Source: CAXQRU01 sp964226685
GTDB taxonomy: Bacteria; Pseudomonadota; Gammaproteobacteria; Pseudomonadales; Cellvibrionaceae
DNA length: 24,342 nucleotides
Assembly: GCA_964226685.1 (NCBI GenBank)
Contig: CAXQRU010000099.1
Location: 1 to 24,342, forward strand
Direction: 5' to 3'
The position numbers were made by a program, and so were the translations under genes. Shown here in pieces: positions 14,851 through 22,841 of the stretch. Every line of letters begins with the position of its first letter. Within the stretch, counting starts at the first letter, position 1. Under the pieces are notes generated by a model. That model saw only the letters and a list, made by a program, of their open reading frames with translations, searched no databases and was not told where the DNA came from.

Positions 14851-14940
14851 AGCTACCTCTAGAACTTGTCAGGAAAATGTCATTGAAAGGTATTGAGCAA
14901 ATAATAGGCCAACAACCCTAAAGAGCGACTGCGATTGACC

Positions 14941-15783
14941 TTATCGAAGGTTTAGAGGGGTAAGGGGGCCTTCTAATGGCCAATTGCGCTCCAAACCGAG
15001 CTGCTGGATACGATCGATGCGCTTTTGAGTAATTGGGTGGGTGGATAAAAACTCTGGATTAAAGCCACTTTCTTGACGCTTTAACACTTCAAACAGCTCG
15101 GTTGCGCCATTGATATGACCATAGTGTTTGTAGAGTGCCTCCAGGGCGAACTCATCGGCATCGGTTTCTTGGTCTCTTGAAAAACTGAAAGCATTGATCA
15201 GTGATATTCCCTGTGCAGCACTATCCACGGAGGTGTTGCCCATAACCAGGCTCAGAAAAGTCGAGGCTCCTATTTGACGGGCTAAAGCAACTATCGGGTC
15301 TCGGTGAACGATATGGGCGATTTCATGTGATAACACCATCGCCAAGGCATTCTCCGACTCCAGTTCCTTCATCAGCCCTTCAAAAATGAAAATGTGACCA
15401 CCCAGTGTCGCAAAGGCGTTGATCATCTCATCTTCAATATAGTGAATGGTAATTGTAATGTTTTCATCTTCGATCGGCATCTTGGCAAGTAGTTCTTGAG
15501 CGAGCTGATTGAGTTTTAGCTCAACAGGAAGTTCGATGTCTTCCTCCCCAAAACCAAGGCTGCTGGCCCATTGTTGCTCGTACCGAAAGGGTATGGCTGG
15601 GGCCCACCAGCTCACCAAATGCATGATAATCAATAAGCTCACGCCCAACAGCAGCAGTATTCCGCCCGTTAAAATAAAAAAATCTTTTAAGGGCTTTTTG
15701 TCGCTGTTGTTAATGCCCTCAGGGATTTCAGGATTGCTGTACACGCTCAGACCGATCCGGGCAAATGGCCGTGCCGTAAGCAT
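14941..15783 (-). CDS. M48 family membrane-associated metalloprotease
   Basis: 280 residues. A transmembrane segment lies at about 35-57 (FFILTGGILLLLGVSLLII), followed by the protease domain. The zinc site is HEIAH (H153, E154, H157) with the third ligand E206 in QETDADEFAL. NAFATLGGHIFIFEGL upstream and STHPITQKRIDRI downstream are typical of M48 (HtpX/BepA-like) peptidases. BepA-type members degrade or chaperone outer-membrane proteins, but this one is anchored and lacks TPR repeats, so the substrate is unknown. ATG 15783 overlaps the upstream YbjQ-type gene by 56 bases; GTG 15744 would cut the overlap to 17. Both keep the whole domain. The preceding AGAGG is only three bases from ATG. Confidence 0.88.
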   Translation of the reverse strand: MLTARPFARIGLSVYSNPEIPEGINNSDKKPLKDFFILTGGILLLLGVSLLIIMHLVSWWAPAIPFRYEQQWASSLGFGEEDIELPVELKLNQLAQELLAKMPIEDENITITIHYIEDEMINAFATLGGHIFIFEGLMKELESENALAMVLSHEIAHIVHRDPIVALARQIGASTFLSLVMGNTSVDSAAQGISLINAFSFSRDQETDADEFALEALYKHYGHINGATELFEVLKRQESGFNPEFLSTHPITQKRIDRIQQLGLERNWPLEGPLTPLNLR

Positions 15784-16210
15784 ACACCTCTATAGAACCT
15801 ATGGTATTGCCAGCTCCTTTAGAGATAGACGCTGTTTCCAGTTTAACGTTGAAAACGCTATGGGCACCATTTTGATGGGCGTTTTCCCTCATACGAAGTA
15901 TGGCTTCTCTTCGGCCTCTATCAAGCAAGCCTTCGTAGGTAGTTACCCGGCCGCCAAAAAATAGCCTGAGTGATGCAATAAAACGTTTAAAGTAATCCAC
16001 CGATATCACCACACTACCGCTAACTAGCGTCGTTTTTTCATTAGTAAAGGCTGGAGGTAAGTGCCGAGTGCTAAAAACCAACACTTTATCCCGAAAGTGT
16101 TTTTCTCTTTCAATGATGTTTTTGTAATGGCGTTGTTCGGCCATTTTCCCAAAACCATAGCCGATGGCTAGTAGTACAATCACGATACCTAAGTTGATAA
16201 GTAACTCCAT
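15728..16210 (-). CDS. YbjQ-family (heavy-metal-binding domain) protein with N-terminal membrane anchor
   Basis: 160 residues. A transmembrane helix (about 3-22, LLINLGIVIVLLAIGYGFGK) precedes a charged linker and a YbjQ/UPF0145 domain. Domain landmarks are a VISVDYFKRFIASLRLFFGG stretch, TTYEGLLDRGRREAILRM, ENAHQNGAHSVFNVKLETAS and EVYAYGTAI. The family is annotated as heavy-metal-binding from structure, with no firmly known role. It is a diverged paralogue of the next gene upstream, which has the same GG-x-YTELL/AIL..ARM and GTA layout but no anchor. The ATG follows the shorter paralogue's stop by three bases, and its end overlaps the M48 start. Confidence 0.8.
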   Translation of the reverse strand: MELLINLGIVIVLLAIGYGFGKMAEQRHYKNIIEREKHFRDKVLVFSTRHLPPAFTNEKTTLVSGSVVISVDYFKRFIASLRLFFGGRVTTYEGLLDRGRREAILRMRENAHQNGAHSVFNVKLETASISKGAGNTIGSIEVYAYGTAICPDRSERVQQS

Positions 16211-16213
16211 GGG

Positions 16214-16528
16214 CTACCTCAACAGTACGGCTGTTCCATAGACAAACAACTCAGCTGCGCCTTGTGCAACTGAAGACGTAGAAAAGCGGACATTAAGAAC
16301 GGCGTTGGCACCAATGGACTGGGCTTGTGCAATCATCCGCTCCATAGCTTCCTTGCGCGAATCTTCTAAAAGTTCGGTATAGCCTTTAAGCTCGCCACCA
16401 AAAATATTTTTAAAGCCAGCCATTAAGTCACGACCCACATGTTTAGATCGCACGGTGCTGCCTTGAACAAGCCCCAAATGTTGCTCGATAGTTTTACCCG
16501 GTACAACTTCTAAATTACTGATTAGCAT
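16214..16528 (-). CDS. YbjQ/UPF0145 family protein
   Basis: 104 residues, close to E. coli YbjQ (107). Landmarks are LEVVPGKTIEQHLGLVQGST, GRDLMAGFKNIFGGELKGYT, SRKEAMERMIAQAQSIGANA and ELFVYGTAVLLR. Soluble, with no signal or membrane segment; members form small oligomers in known structures. The biological function is unknown and metal binding is an annotation, not demonstrated here. It is first in a minus-strand run with the anchored paralogue and the M48 protease. Confidence 0.88.
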   Translation of the reverse strand: MLISNLEVVPGKTIEQHLGLVQGSTVRSKHVGRDLMAGFKNIFGGELKGYTELLEDSRKEAMERMIAQAQSIGANAVLNVRFSTSSVAQGAAELFVYGTAVLLR

Positions 16529-16732
16529 GGCAATAGTCTCAGTCGAAAAATTGGTAGAAGCTTAGCACAGATGATCGGTCGATATGTCGTTTTATTTTCT
16601 ATGCATAGCGAGAAAAGCACTTAAGCGAACCATCAAAAGACCTTGCTTTGAGATGGCTACTTTAGATCCCACTTCCGCCCCTTTTTTCATCGGTTCAGGT
16701 GTGATTGAAATCAGCTTTTTGCCTGTCGGCTC

Positions 16733-16760
16733 GCTATGACAAAATTTGGTTCTGTGTCAA
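16733..16760 (-). promoter_or_regulatory. Candidate promoter for the ybjQ-like cluster
   Basis: On the minus strand TTGACA (16760-16755) is a perfect -35, followed after 16 bases by CATAGC (16738-16733), a poor -10. It lies about 205 bases before the ybjQ-like start. The boxes sit in a TGACA...TGTCA inverted repeat. Confidence 0.3.
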
Positions 16761-16782
16761 ATGCGTGATTCCAACAAGGCGC

Positions 16783-16812
16783 TTGCTAAAAAGTGGCTGC
16801 GACCAGCATAAT
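16783..16812 (+). promoter_or_regulatory. Candidate fabV promoter
   Basis: TTGCTA (16783-16788) and CATAAT (16807-16812) are separated by 18 bases and lie about 37 bases before the fabV ATG. The boxes match the sigma-70 consensus at 4 and 5 of 6 positions. No FabR- or FadR-type operator is recognised. Confidence 0.45.
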
Positions 16813-16848
16813 AGCCGGTTTTAAATAGTCACAAACAAGGTTTACGTT

Positions 16849-18045
16849 ATGGTTATTCAGCCAAAAGTTCGCGGTTTTATTTGTACTAACGCTCATCCTG
16901 CCGGTTGTGCGGCTAATGTTAATGAGCAAATTGCCTACATCAAAGGGCAGTCAGCTCTTGAGAATGGACCTAAAAATGTTTTGGTCATTGGTGCATCGAC
17001 TGGGTATGGTTTGGCTTCGAGAATAACTGCGGCGTTTGGCTATGGTGCTAAGACGCTGGGCGTCTTTTTTGAAAAGCCACCAACAGAAACACGAACAGGC
17101 TCGGCTGGTTATTACAATAGCGCAGCTTTTGAACAAGCCGCCAAGGAGCAAGGCCTATACGCGGTGAGCATTAACGGCGACGCCTTCTCAAATGCTTGTA
17201 AAACGGCGGTGATTGAGCGAATCAAAGCGGATATGGGCAAGATTGATTTAGTTGTTTACAGTTTAGCCTCTCCTCGCCGTACGGATCCTGAAACAGGTCA
17301 GGTTTATTCTTCAGTGCTAAAGCCCATTGGTCATTCTTATACCGCAAAAAATCTAAATACAGATACCAAGCAAGTGGGTGAAGTGACTGTTGAACCTGCT
17401 TCTGATGAAGAAATAGCCAATACTGTAAAAGTGATGGGTGGAGAAGACTGGGAGCTATGGATGCGAGCACTGCAGGATGCTGATGTCCTTGCGGATAATG
17501 TTCAGACTACCGCATACACTTATTTAGGTGAAAAATTAACCTGGCCAATTTACGGACACGCGACTATTGGTAAAGCCAAAGAAGATCTTGATCGAGCGGC
17601 CCATGCAATCACCAGCCAGCTTGCGTCGCTGCAGGGATCTGCGAGAGTCAGTGTACTTAAAGCGGTAGTTACCCAAGCCAGTTCGGCAATTCCCATCATG
17701 CCCTTGTACTTGTCTTTACTCTTTAAAGTGATGAAAGAGCAGGGCAGTCATGAAGGCTGTATTGAACAGTTGTATCGTTTGTTTGATGAGTGTTTGTACA
17801 ATACATCGCCGCGATTAGACAACAGCAATCGCTTTCGGGTCGACGACAAAGAGCTGGCTCCTGCGGTTCAGGGGCAAGTTGAAGAACTTTGGCCTCAAGT
17901 GACGTCTGATAATGTTGAGTCAATCAGTGATTTTGCTGGCTATCGTGCGGAGTTTTTGAAACTGTTTGGTTTTGGTGTCAGTACGGTAGATTACGATGCA
18001 GATGTTAGCCCCATGGTGGAAGCGCAATTTCTGAATTTGTCATAA
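16849..18045 (+). CDS. fabV: Enoyl-ACP reductase FabV (trans-2-enoyl-CoA reductase family)
   Basis: 398 residues, the usual FabV size. It performs the last reduction of each fatty-acid elongation cycle with NADH. The nucleotide-binding loop is VLVIGASTGYGLASRIT (44-60), and the catalytic pair is Y235 and K244, within PIYGHATIGKAKEDLD, the Y-x8-K spacing that marks FabV. Other landmarks are VYSLASPRRTDPETG and WMRALQDADVLADNV. FabV-type reductases are much less sensitive to triclosan than FabI. AAGG lies about nine bases before ATG. The lipid A acyltransferase gene follows after six bases, so lipid synthesis genes are co-transcribed. Confidence 0.96.
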   Translation: MVIQPKVRGFICTNAHPAGCAANVNEQIAYIKGQSALENGPKNVLVIGASTGYGLASRITAAFGYGAKTLGVFFEKPPTETRTGSAGYYNSAAFEQAAKEQGLYAVSINGDAFSNACKTAVIERIKADMGKIDLVVYSLASPRRTDPETGQVYSSVLKPIGHSYTAKNLNTDTKQVGEVTVEPASDEEIANTVKVMGGEDWELWMRALQDADVLADNVQTTAYTYLGEKLTWPIYGHATIGKAKEDLDRAAHAITSQLASLQGSARVSVLKAVVTQASSAIPIMPLYLSLLFKVMKEQGSHEGCIEQLYRLFDECLYNTSPRLDNSNRFRVDDKELAPAVQGQVEELWPQVTSDNVESISDFAGYRAEFLKLFGFGVSTVDYDADVSPMVEAQFLNLS

Positions 18046-18051
18046 TTTGCA

Positions 18052-18966
18052 ATGAATAAAGCCAGATTTAGCTGGAGTTTTTTGCACCCTCGCTATTGGT
18101 TGACCTGGTTGATGCTGATATTTTGGGCGCTGCTGGCTCAGCTCCCTTTTCGTTGGCAAATGAAATTGGGTCGAGGTTTTGGTCGCTTATTGTTAAAAGT
18201 GGCCAAGAGGAGAAGGCATATCGCTGAGCGTAACCTCAGTTTGTGTTATCCAGAGTTGACTGAAGCTGAGCGATTGGATTTGCTCAAAAAAAATTTTGAG
18301 TCCTCTGGAATTGCTTTTTTCGAAACGGCCATCGCTTGGTTTAAACCTTACCGCTTTTTGGAAAACCGATTTGAGATCATTGGTCGTGAGCATTGGCAGG
18401 GATTAGAAAATGATGGCTTACTGATTATTGGAATGCATTTTTTAACCATGGAAATGGCGAATGCGCATCTTAATCGGCATTACTCCTATCATATGATGTA
18501 TCGCCCGCATCGAAACAAGGTCTATGACTATGTTCAGATGAAGTGCCGAGAGCGACATAATGCGGACACTGAAGTGATTCCTCGAGAGGATTTGAGAAAG
18601 ACCATAAAATACCTCAAAAACAAACACTGGGTTTGGTACGCACCCGATCAGGATTATGGTCGAAAACTCAGCGAATTTGTTCCTTGGTTTGGAATCAATT
18701 GCGCTACAGTGAAAGCGACGCCTAAAATTGTTGGTATTAGTGGTGCGAAAGTGGCTTTTTTGGCCTACTATCGTAAGCCTGATGATTCCGGTTACGAACT
18801 GGTCTTGCACCCTGTGATGGAAAATTTTCCTACCGACAATCCACATGAAGACTTAAAGCGTTTGAACGACCAAATTGAGAGTTGTGTTCGCCGTTGTCCC
18901 GAGCAGTACATGTGGTTGCATCGACGCTTCAAAACCCGTCCAGAAGGTGAGTCGTCTGTTTACTAA
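18052..18966 (+). CDS. Lipid A biosynthesis acyltransferase (LpxL/LpxP-like)
   Basis: 304 residues. It adds a secondary acyl chain from acyl-ACP to the Kdo2-lipid A precursor on the inner face of the inner membrane. The N terminus has the LpxL-type SFLHPRYWLTWLML and a membrane segment. The catalytic H-x4-E is GMHFLTMEM (H129, E134). Later family blocks are HMMYRPHRNKVYDYVQ, WYAPDQDYG and CPEQYMWLHRRFKTRP. It resembles LpxL/LpxP more than LpxM by its N terminus, but the exact acyl chain cannot be read from sequence. It starts six bases after fabV. Confidence 0.92.
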   Translation: MNKARFSWSFLHPRYWLTWLMLIFWALLAQLPFRWQMKLGRGFGRLLLKVAKRRRHIAERNLSLCYPELTEAERLDLLKKNFESSGIAFFETAIAWFKPYRFLENRFEIIGREHWQGLENDGLLIIGMHFLTMEMANAHLNRHYSYHMMYRPHRNKVYDYVQMKCRERHNADTEVIPREDLRKTIKYLKNKHWVWYAPDQDYGRKLSEFVPWFGINCATVKATPKIVGISGAKVAFLAYYRKPDDSGYELVLHPVMENFPTDNPHEDLKRLNDQIESCVRRCPEQYMWLHRRFKTRPEGESSVY

Positions 18967-19100
18967 AAAGCACTTGTGTTAGGCTGGTGCTGAATTATTA
19001 ACCCAATTTGGTCATTTTTTATCTTGGCTACTTGTATAACGGCTTTTCGGTCAGTACCATAGCGATTTTTCGATGACCAGTGCAATTACAGAGTTTTTCT

Positions 19101-19973
19101 ATGAGCAAATTTCAAGGTAGCATAGTAGCCCTTGTCACCCCAATGTTGGCTAATGGCGAAGTGGATGATAACCACCTTGAAAAGCTGGTGAACTGGCATA
19201 TTGAGCAAGGCACTAATGGTATTGTTGCGGTAGGTACAACAGGAGAGTCTCCGACCTTAACGGTTCAAGAGCACATCTATGTCATTGAGTCAGTAGTCAA
19301 ATATGTGGGTGGAAGAGTCCCTGTGATTGCCGGTACGGGATCAAATTCGACTCAAGAGGCTATAGAGTGGAGTTTAGCTGCTAAGTCGGTTGGGGCGGAT
19401 GCCTGTTTACAAGTGACCCCGTATTACAACAAGCCAACCCAAGAAGGCTTGTATCGTCATTTTAGTGCAATTGCCGATGCGGTTGATATCCCGCATATTT
19501 TGTATAATGTTCCAGGTCGAACCGCGGTTGATTTATCGAATGATACGGTCATGCGTTTGGCTTCCCACAAAAATATTGTTGGTATTAAAGATGCGACTGG
19601 GAATATTGCGCGGGGCATTGAATTAATCGGCATGGCACCTGAAGGTTTTATTGTTTTGTCGGGTGATGATTTTACCGCTTACCAATTAATGTTAGAGGGC
19701 GCTCTGGGTAATATTTCGGTAACGGCCAATGTCGCTCCAGCCAAGATGAGTCAACTTTGCCGTTTGGCGATGAATAAAGAAGCGCAAGCGGCCAGCGAGC
19801 TGCAAAGCCAATTGGAACCACTCCACAGAGCCTTGTTTGTAGAATCCAATCCAATACCCGTTAAGTGGGCTTTGGCTGAGATGAATAAGATCGAAGCGGG
19901 TATTCGTTTGCCATTGACTCCTTTGTCTGAGAATCATCACTCTACCGTTCGAGAGGCTCTAGCCCTTGTTTAA
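19101..19973 (+). CDS. dapA: 4-hydroxy-tetrahydrodipicolinate synthase
   Basis: 290 residues from ATG 19101 (E. coli 292); a GTG at 19080 would add seven residues that look unlike the family. It condenses pyruvate with aspartate semialdehyde on the way to diaminopimelate and lysine. Catalytic residues are all present: Schiff-base lysine K163 in VGIKDATGN, Y135 in ILYNVPGRT, T46/T47 in GTTGESPT, and R140. The gap before it (18967-19100) holds a GGTCA...TGACC inverted repeat (19049-19078), but I do not see a lysine riboswitch. Its end overlaps the bamC TTG start by eight bases. Confidence 0.96.
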   Translation: MSKFQGSIVALVTPMLANGEVDDNHLEKLVNWHIEQGTNGIVAVGTTGESPTLTVQEHIYVIESVVKYVGGRVPVIAGTGSNSTQEAIEWSLAAKSVGADACLQVTPYYNKPTQEGLYRHFSAIADAVDIPHILYNVPGRTAVDLSNDTVMRLASHKNIVGIKDATGNIARGIELIGMAPEGFIVLSGDDFTAYQLMLEGALGNISVTANVAPAKMSQLCRLAMNKEAQAASELQSQLEPLHRALFVESNPIPVKWALAEMNKIEAGIRLPLTPLSENHHSTVREALALV

Positions 19974-20988
19974 GTTAGCTTTAAGCCTGGTAATGTGTTC
20001 GGCGCTAGTGGGTTGTAGTTTTTTTTCTGGTTCGGACATTTTTAGAAATAGCCAAGATGACTACCAAGTTGCTCAAACCATAGAACCCTTGGAAGTTCCG
20101 TCTGATTTGAATAACCAAACCTTGGGTCAACTGTATCCTGTGGCCTCAAGAGACTCTATATTAGAGACCAAGCCTTTTTCGGTGCCCAAACCTGAAGGTA
20201 TTGTAGCGGGTAATCTGAGTAATGTGGTGGCGATCAAAACAGATGGGCAAAGGCAGTGGCTTGTGGTGACTGAGAGGCCCTCTGAGATTTGGCCGCAAGT
20301 GATCCAGTTTTTGATACAGAAATCCATACCGGTTGACGCTACCAATTTGACCGAAGGACAAATACGTACAGCCATCGTCAATGGCGCCTACTACCAAATC
20401 AGTGTCGAAACCGGTTTGCGTCCACAATCAACGGATATTTTCATCAGCCAAGTCAAAGTCGAAGAAGTGGCGACTGACACTGAGATGGCTTTATTGGAAA
20501 GTTTGAGAGTGCATCTTGATAAAGTGCAGATTTCGGGTGACTCTTTGCTGGCTCAAACGATTGGTGGTGAGCCCAAGGCAAAGATTGTGAATGATCAATT
20601 GATTCGCTCTCGTGCTTCAATCGATCGATTGATTGGTAGCGTAGATGAGTCGATTCGTTTAGGAAATTTTAGGCTTTATGATAAGGATCTCAGTCGTGGG
20701 ATTTTTTATGTTGATATGCCATTAGATGCTCAGCAAAAACCCGGTTGGTTTAAACGTTGGTTTTCGTTGGGGGATCAGCAATCGGCTCAATCGCCTCATC
20801 GTCTGGATCAAGTGCTTTTGGCTATTGAGGGTGATGTAGAAAAATTAAAAAAAGTGCCTGGGTATCTATTGTTTGTTAGCAGTGATCAAGATGGCCAAGA
20901 GATCCGTATCACTGACGGCTATGGTCGCAGGCTAACGCCAGAAAGATCGCGGGAAATGCTGAATAGATTGTACCAATATCTTCTATAA
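19966..20988 (+). CDS. bamC: Outer membrane protein assembly lipoprotein BamC
   Basis: 340 residues (E. coli 344), part of the BAM complex that inserts beta-barrels into the outer membrane. The signal peptide MFKLALSLVMCSALVGC carries a lipobox LVGC with the lipidated cysteine at C17. It is followed by the typical unstructured BamC linker (QDDYQVAQTIEPLEVPSDLN), which contacts BamD. A helix-grip domain follows (RQWLVVTERPSEIWPQVIQF and later KKVPGYLLFV). TTG 19966 is the only start giving a complete signal peptide and is preceded by GAGAGG. The first eight bases overlap dapA, the same dapA-bamC order as in Pseudomonas. Confidence 0.92.
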   Translation: MFKLALSLVMCSALVGCSFFSGSDIFRNSQDDYQVAQTIEPLEVPSDLNNQTLGQLYPVASRDSILETKPFSVPKPEGIVAGNLSNVVAIKTDGQRQWLVVTERPSEIWPQVIQFLIQKSIPVDATNLTEGQIRTAIVNGAYYQISVETGLRPQSTDIFISQVKVEEVATDTEMALLESLRVHLDKVQISGDSLLAQTIGGEPKAKIVNDQLIRSRASIDRLIGSVDESIRLGNFRLYDKDLSRGIFYVDMPLDAQQKPGWFKRWFSLGDQQSAQSPHRLDQVLLAIEGDVEKLKKVPGYLLFVSSDQDGQEIRITDGYGRRLTPERSREMLNRLYQYLL

Positions 20989-21008
20989 AAACTAGCGTAG
21001 GGCATCTT

Positions 21009-21764
21009 ATGAAGTTTGCATCCTTGGGTAGTGGCAGTAAGGGAAATGGTACGCTGATTAGTCACGGTGGTCGCCTGGTGTTAGTGGATTGCGGCTTTAC
21101 CCTGAAACAAACCGAGCTTCGTCTTCAAAGGTTAGGGGTTTCGGGTGACCAATTGGACGCTATTTTAGTTACGCATGAACACAGTGATCATATTGGTGGC
21201 GTGGGGTCGCTCGCTAGAAAATATTCGGTGCCAGTCTTTGCGACACCTGGCACTGTGCGAAGTGGCAAATTAGGCTCAGTTAATTTGAATTTGATTAACG
21301 GCTATCAAGCATTTGAGCTGCATGATATGTTGATCACGCCAGTAGCCGTTCCCCATGATGCCATGGAGCCTGCACAATTTATTATTGAAAGTCATCAAAA
21401 ACGTTTGGGATTGTTGACGGATTTAGGTAGCATCAGCCCTCATGTAGAGACATGCTATCAATCTTGCGATGCTCTATTATTAGAGGCCAATCACGATCCG
21501 TTGATGTTGGCATCTGGGTCTTACCCTCCTTCTTTAAAACAAAGAGTTGGGGGTGCGTGGGGGCATTTGAGCAACCAGCAAGCAAGTCAGTTGTTGAGCC
21601 GGATCGACTGCTCTAAGCTCCAACACTTGGTGGTTGCCCATATTAGTTTACAAAACAACAGCATTGATCTTGCGCGTGCTGCAATTGACGATTGCGTACG
21701 CTCGGTAAAGCGAGTAATTTACGCGTGTCAAGATCAAGGTTTTGACTGGTTACATATTCACTAA
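21009..21764 (+). CDS. Metallo-beta-lactamase-fold hydrolase (YycJ/WalJ-like)
   Basis: 251 residues. The metal site is THEHSDH (T55-H61), with VDCGFT upstream and VPHDAMEP, LLTDLGS and LLLEANHDP later. GSGSKGNGTLI at the start is the pattern of YycJ-type proteins. Members of this group are thought to act on nucleic acids (5'-3' exonuclease activity has been reported for WalJ), but the substrate here is inferred, not proven. Conserved position between bamC and purC supports a core role. It starts 20 bases after bamC, and purC begins 19 bases after its end. Confidence 0.9.
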   Translation: MKFASLGSGSKGNGTLISHGGRLVLVDCGFTLKQTELRLQRLGVSGDQLDAILVTHEHSDHIGGVGSLARKYSVPVFATPGTVRSGKLGSVNLNLINGYQAFELHDMLITPVAVPHDAMEPAQFIIESHQKRLGLLTDLGSISPHVETCYQSCDALLLEANHDPLMLASGSYPPSLKQRVGGAWGHLSNQQASQLLSRIDCSKLQHLVVAHISLQNNSIDLARAAIDDCVRSVKRVIYACQDQGFDWLHIH

Positions 21765-21783
21765 AGTCCATGAGGTATTAACA

Positions 21784-22497
21784 ATGGAAAAACGCGACGA
21801 GCTTTACCGTGGTAAGGCCAAATCAATCTATAAAACCGATGATCCTGGGTTGTTAATTATGCATTTCAGAAATGATACATCGGCATTTGATGGCAAGAAG
21901 CTTGCCCAGCTCGATCGTAAAGGCCAGGTGAATAATCAATTTAACGCCTTCATTATGGATGTTTTAACGAAAGCGGGTATCAAAACCCATTTTGTTAAAC
22001 GCCTTTCCGCTCAAGATAGCTTAGTTAAAAGTCTAACCATGTTGCCGATTGAGTGTGTTGTCCGAAATATGACAGCTGGATCTATTTGTCGTCGCCTAGG
22101 TGTTGAAGAGGGGATGGATTTAAATCCTCCAACCTTTGAATTTTTCCTAAAAAATGATGCCTTGGGCGATCCTATGATTAATGATGCTCATATCGAGTCA
22201 TTTAAATGGGCTAGTGCCGCTCAAGTACAGGAAATGAAGCGAATTACTCTTGAAGTTAATCATGTGTTAAAGCAATTATTTGCCGATGCGGGAATGTTGT
22301 TAGTTGACTACAAAATAGAGTTTGGGGTTTTTGATGGGCAGCTAATGCTGGGTGATGAGTTTAGTCCTGATGGTTGCCGTGTGTGGGATAAGAAGACCCG
22401 TGAAAAACTCGATAAAGACCGTTTCCGTCAAGACCTTGGAGATGTGGTAGAGTCTTACGAGGCAATGGGTCAACGTCTAGGAATAGAGTTTGAATAG
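21784..22497 (+). CDS. purC: Phosphoribosylaminoimidazole-succinocarboxamide synthase
   Basis: 237 residues, equal in length to E. coli PurC. It joins CAIR and aspartate with ATP in purine synthesis. The start ELYRGKAKSIYKTDDPGLLI, then FRNDTSAFDGKK, IECVVRNMTAGSICRRLG, and LVDYKIEFGVFDGQLMLGDE followed by SPDGCRVWD are hallmark blocks. ATG 21784 has TGAGGT about seven bases upstream. The frame is open to 21742 inside the previous gene but the conserved N terminus fixes the start. It is the third purine-pathway enzyme of the window, encoded away from purM-purN. Confidence 0.97.
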   Translation: MEKRDELYRGKAKSIYKTDDPGLLIMHFRNDTSAFDGKKLAQLDRKGQVNNQFNAFIMDVLTKAGIKTHFVKRLSAQDSLVKSLTMLPIECVVRNMTAGSICRRLGVEEGMDLNPPTFEFFLKNDALGDPMINDAHIESFKWASAAQVQEMKRITLEVNHVLKQLFADAGMLLVDYKIEFGVFDGQLMLGDEFSPDGCRVWDKKTREKLDKDRFRQDLGDVVESYEAMGQRLGIEFE

Positions 22498-22549
22498 TCC
22501 CTGACTGGATTCTGTGTTATCTTATCCGCACCAATATAGAGGGGTTACT

Positions 22550-22825
22550 ATGATAGATGAGCGCCGCCGATTTGAGCGAAAACAAACCGCGATTCGTGTC
22601 GAGATGTCGCACCCTTCTATAGGTACATTAATTGGCTCCACTCAAGATATATCTGATGGTGGAGCCTCAGTGTTAATTGAAAATCAGACTATCCCTCCGG
22701 TTGGCACTGTTGTACAGGTAAAGTTCAAGCGGATTGTCGGTGCCATCAATGAAGAGCCTGTTGCTATGAAGATTGTTCATGTGCATCGACAAACGGTTGG
22801 TTTGATGTTTAATCAGGAAATTTAA
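22550..22825 (+). CDS. PilZ domain protein (c-di-GMP receptor)
   Basis: 91 residues from ATG 22550, which has AGAGGGG about seven bases upstream. A minimal PilZ domain: the arginine motif RRFER (6-10) and the D-x-S-x-x-G motif DISDGG (33-38) are both intact, so binding of cyclic di-GMP is likely. There is no second output domain, so it must act through a partner. The next gene is an outer-membrane-type lipoprotein 16 bases downstream; a link to surface remodelling is plausible but inferred. Confidence 0.9.
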   Translation: MIDERRRFERKQTAIRVEMSHPSIGTLIGSTQDISDGGASVLIENQTIPPVGTVVQVKFKRIVGAINEEPVAMKIVHVHRQTVGLMFNQEI

Positions 22826-22841
22826 AATTAGGAGTTTATAT

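Larger units (their letters stand above)
16529..16848. other. Divergent intergenic region between ybjQ-like and fabV
   Basis: A 320-base gap with two candidate promoters (listed separately). It also holds a 12-base palindrome-like element TGATTGAAATCA (16702-16713) and an imperfect hairpin near 16630-16656 (CCATC...GATGG with AAAG/CTTT inside). A 28-codon ORF (16653-16739) has no convincing ribosome binding site. I see no RNA gene here. Confidence 0.5.

Noticed and set aside
15509..15964. 151-codon plus-strand ORF opposite M48 and YbjQ genes
   Set aside because: Shadow frame; the minus-strand genes show clear zinc-site and family motifs.
16653..16739. 28-codon ORF before fabV, considered as a leader peptide
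   Set aside because: No ribosome binding site, no attenuator-type structure after it, and a candidate promoter overlaps its end.
18442..18846. 134-codon minus-strand ORF inside the lipid A acyltransferase gene
   Set aside because: Antisense shadow of a recognised gene, with no supporting motif or start signal.
18967..19100. Possible lysine riboswitch before dapA
   Set aside because: The gap is only 134 bases and lacks the long multi-helix core; only short inverted repeats are visible.
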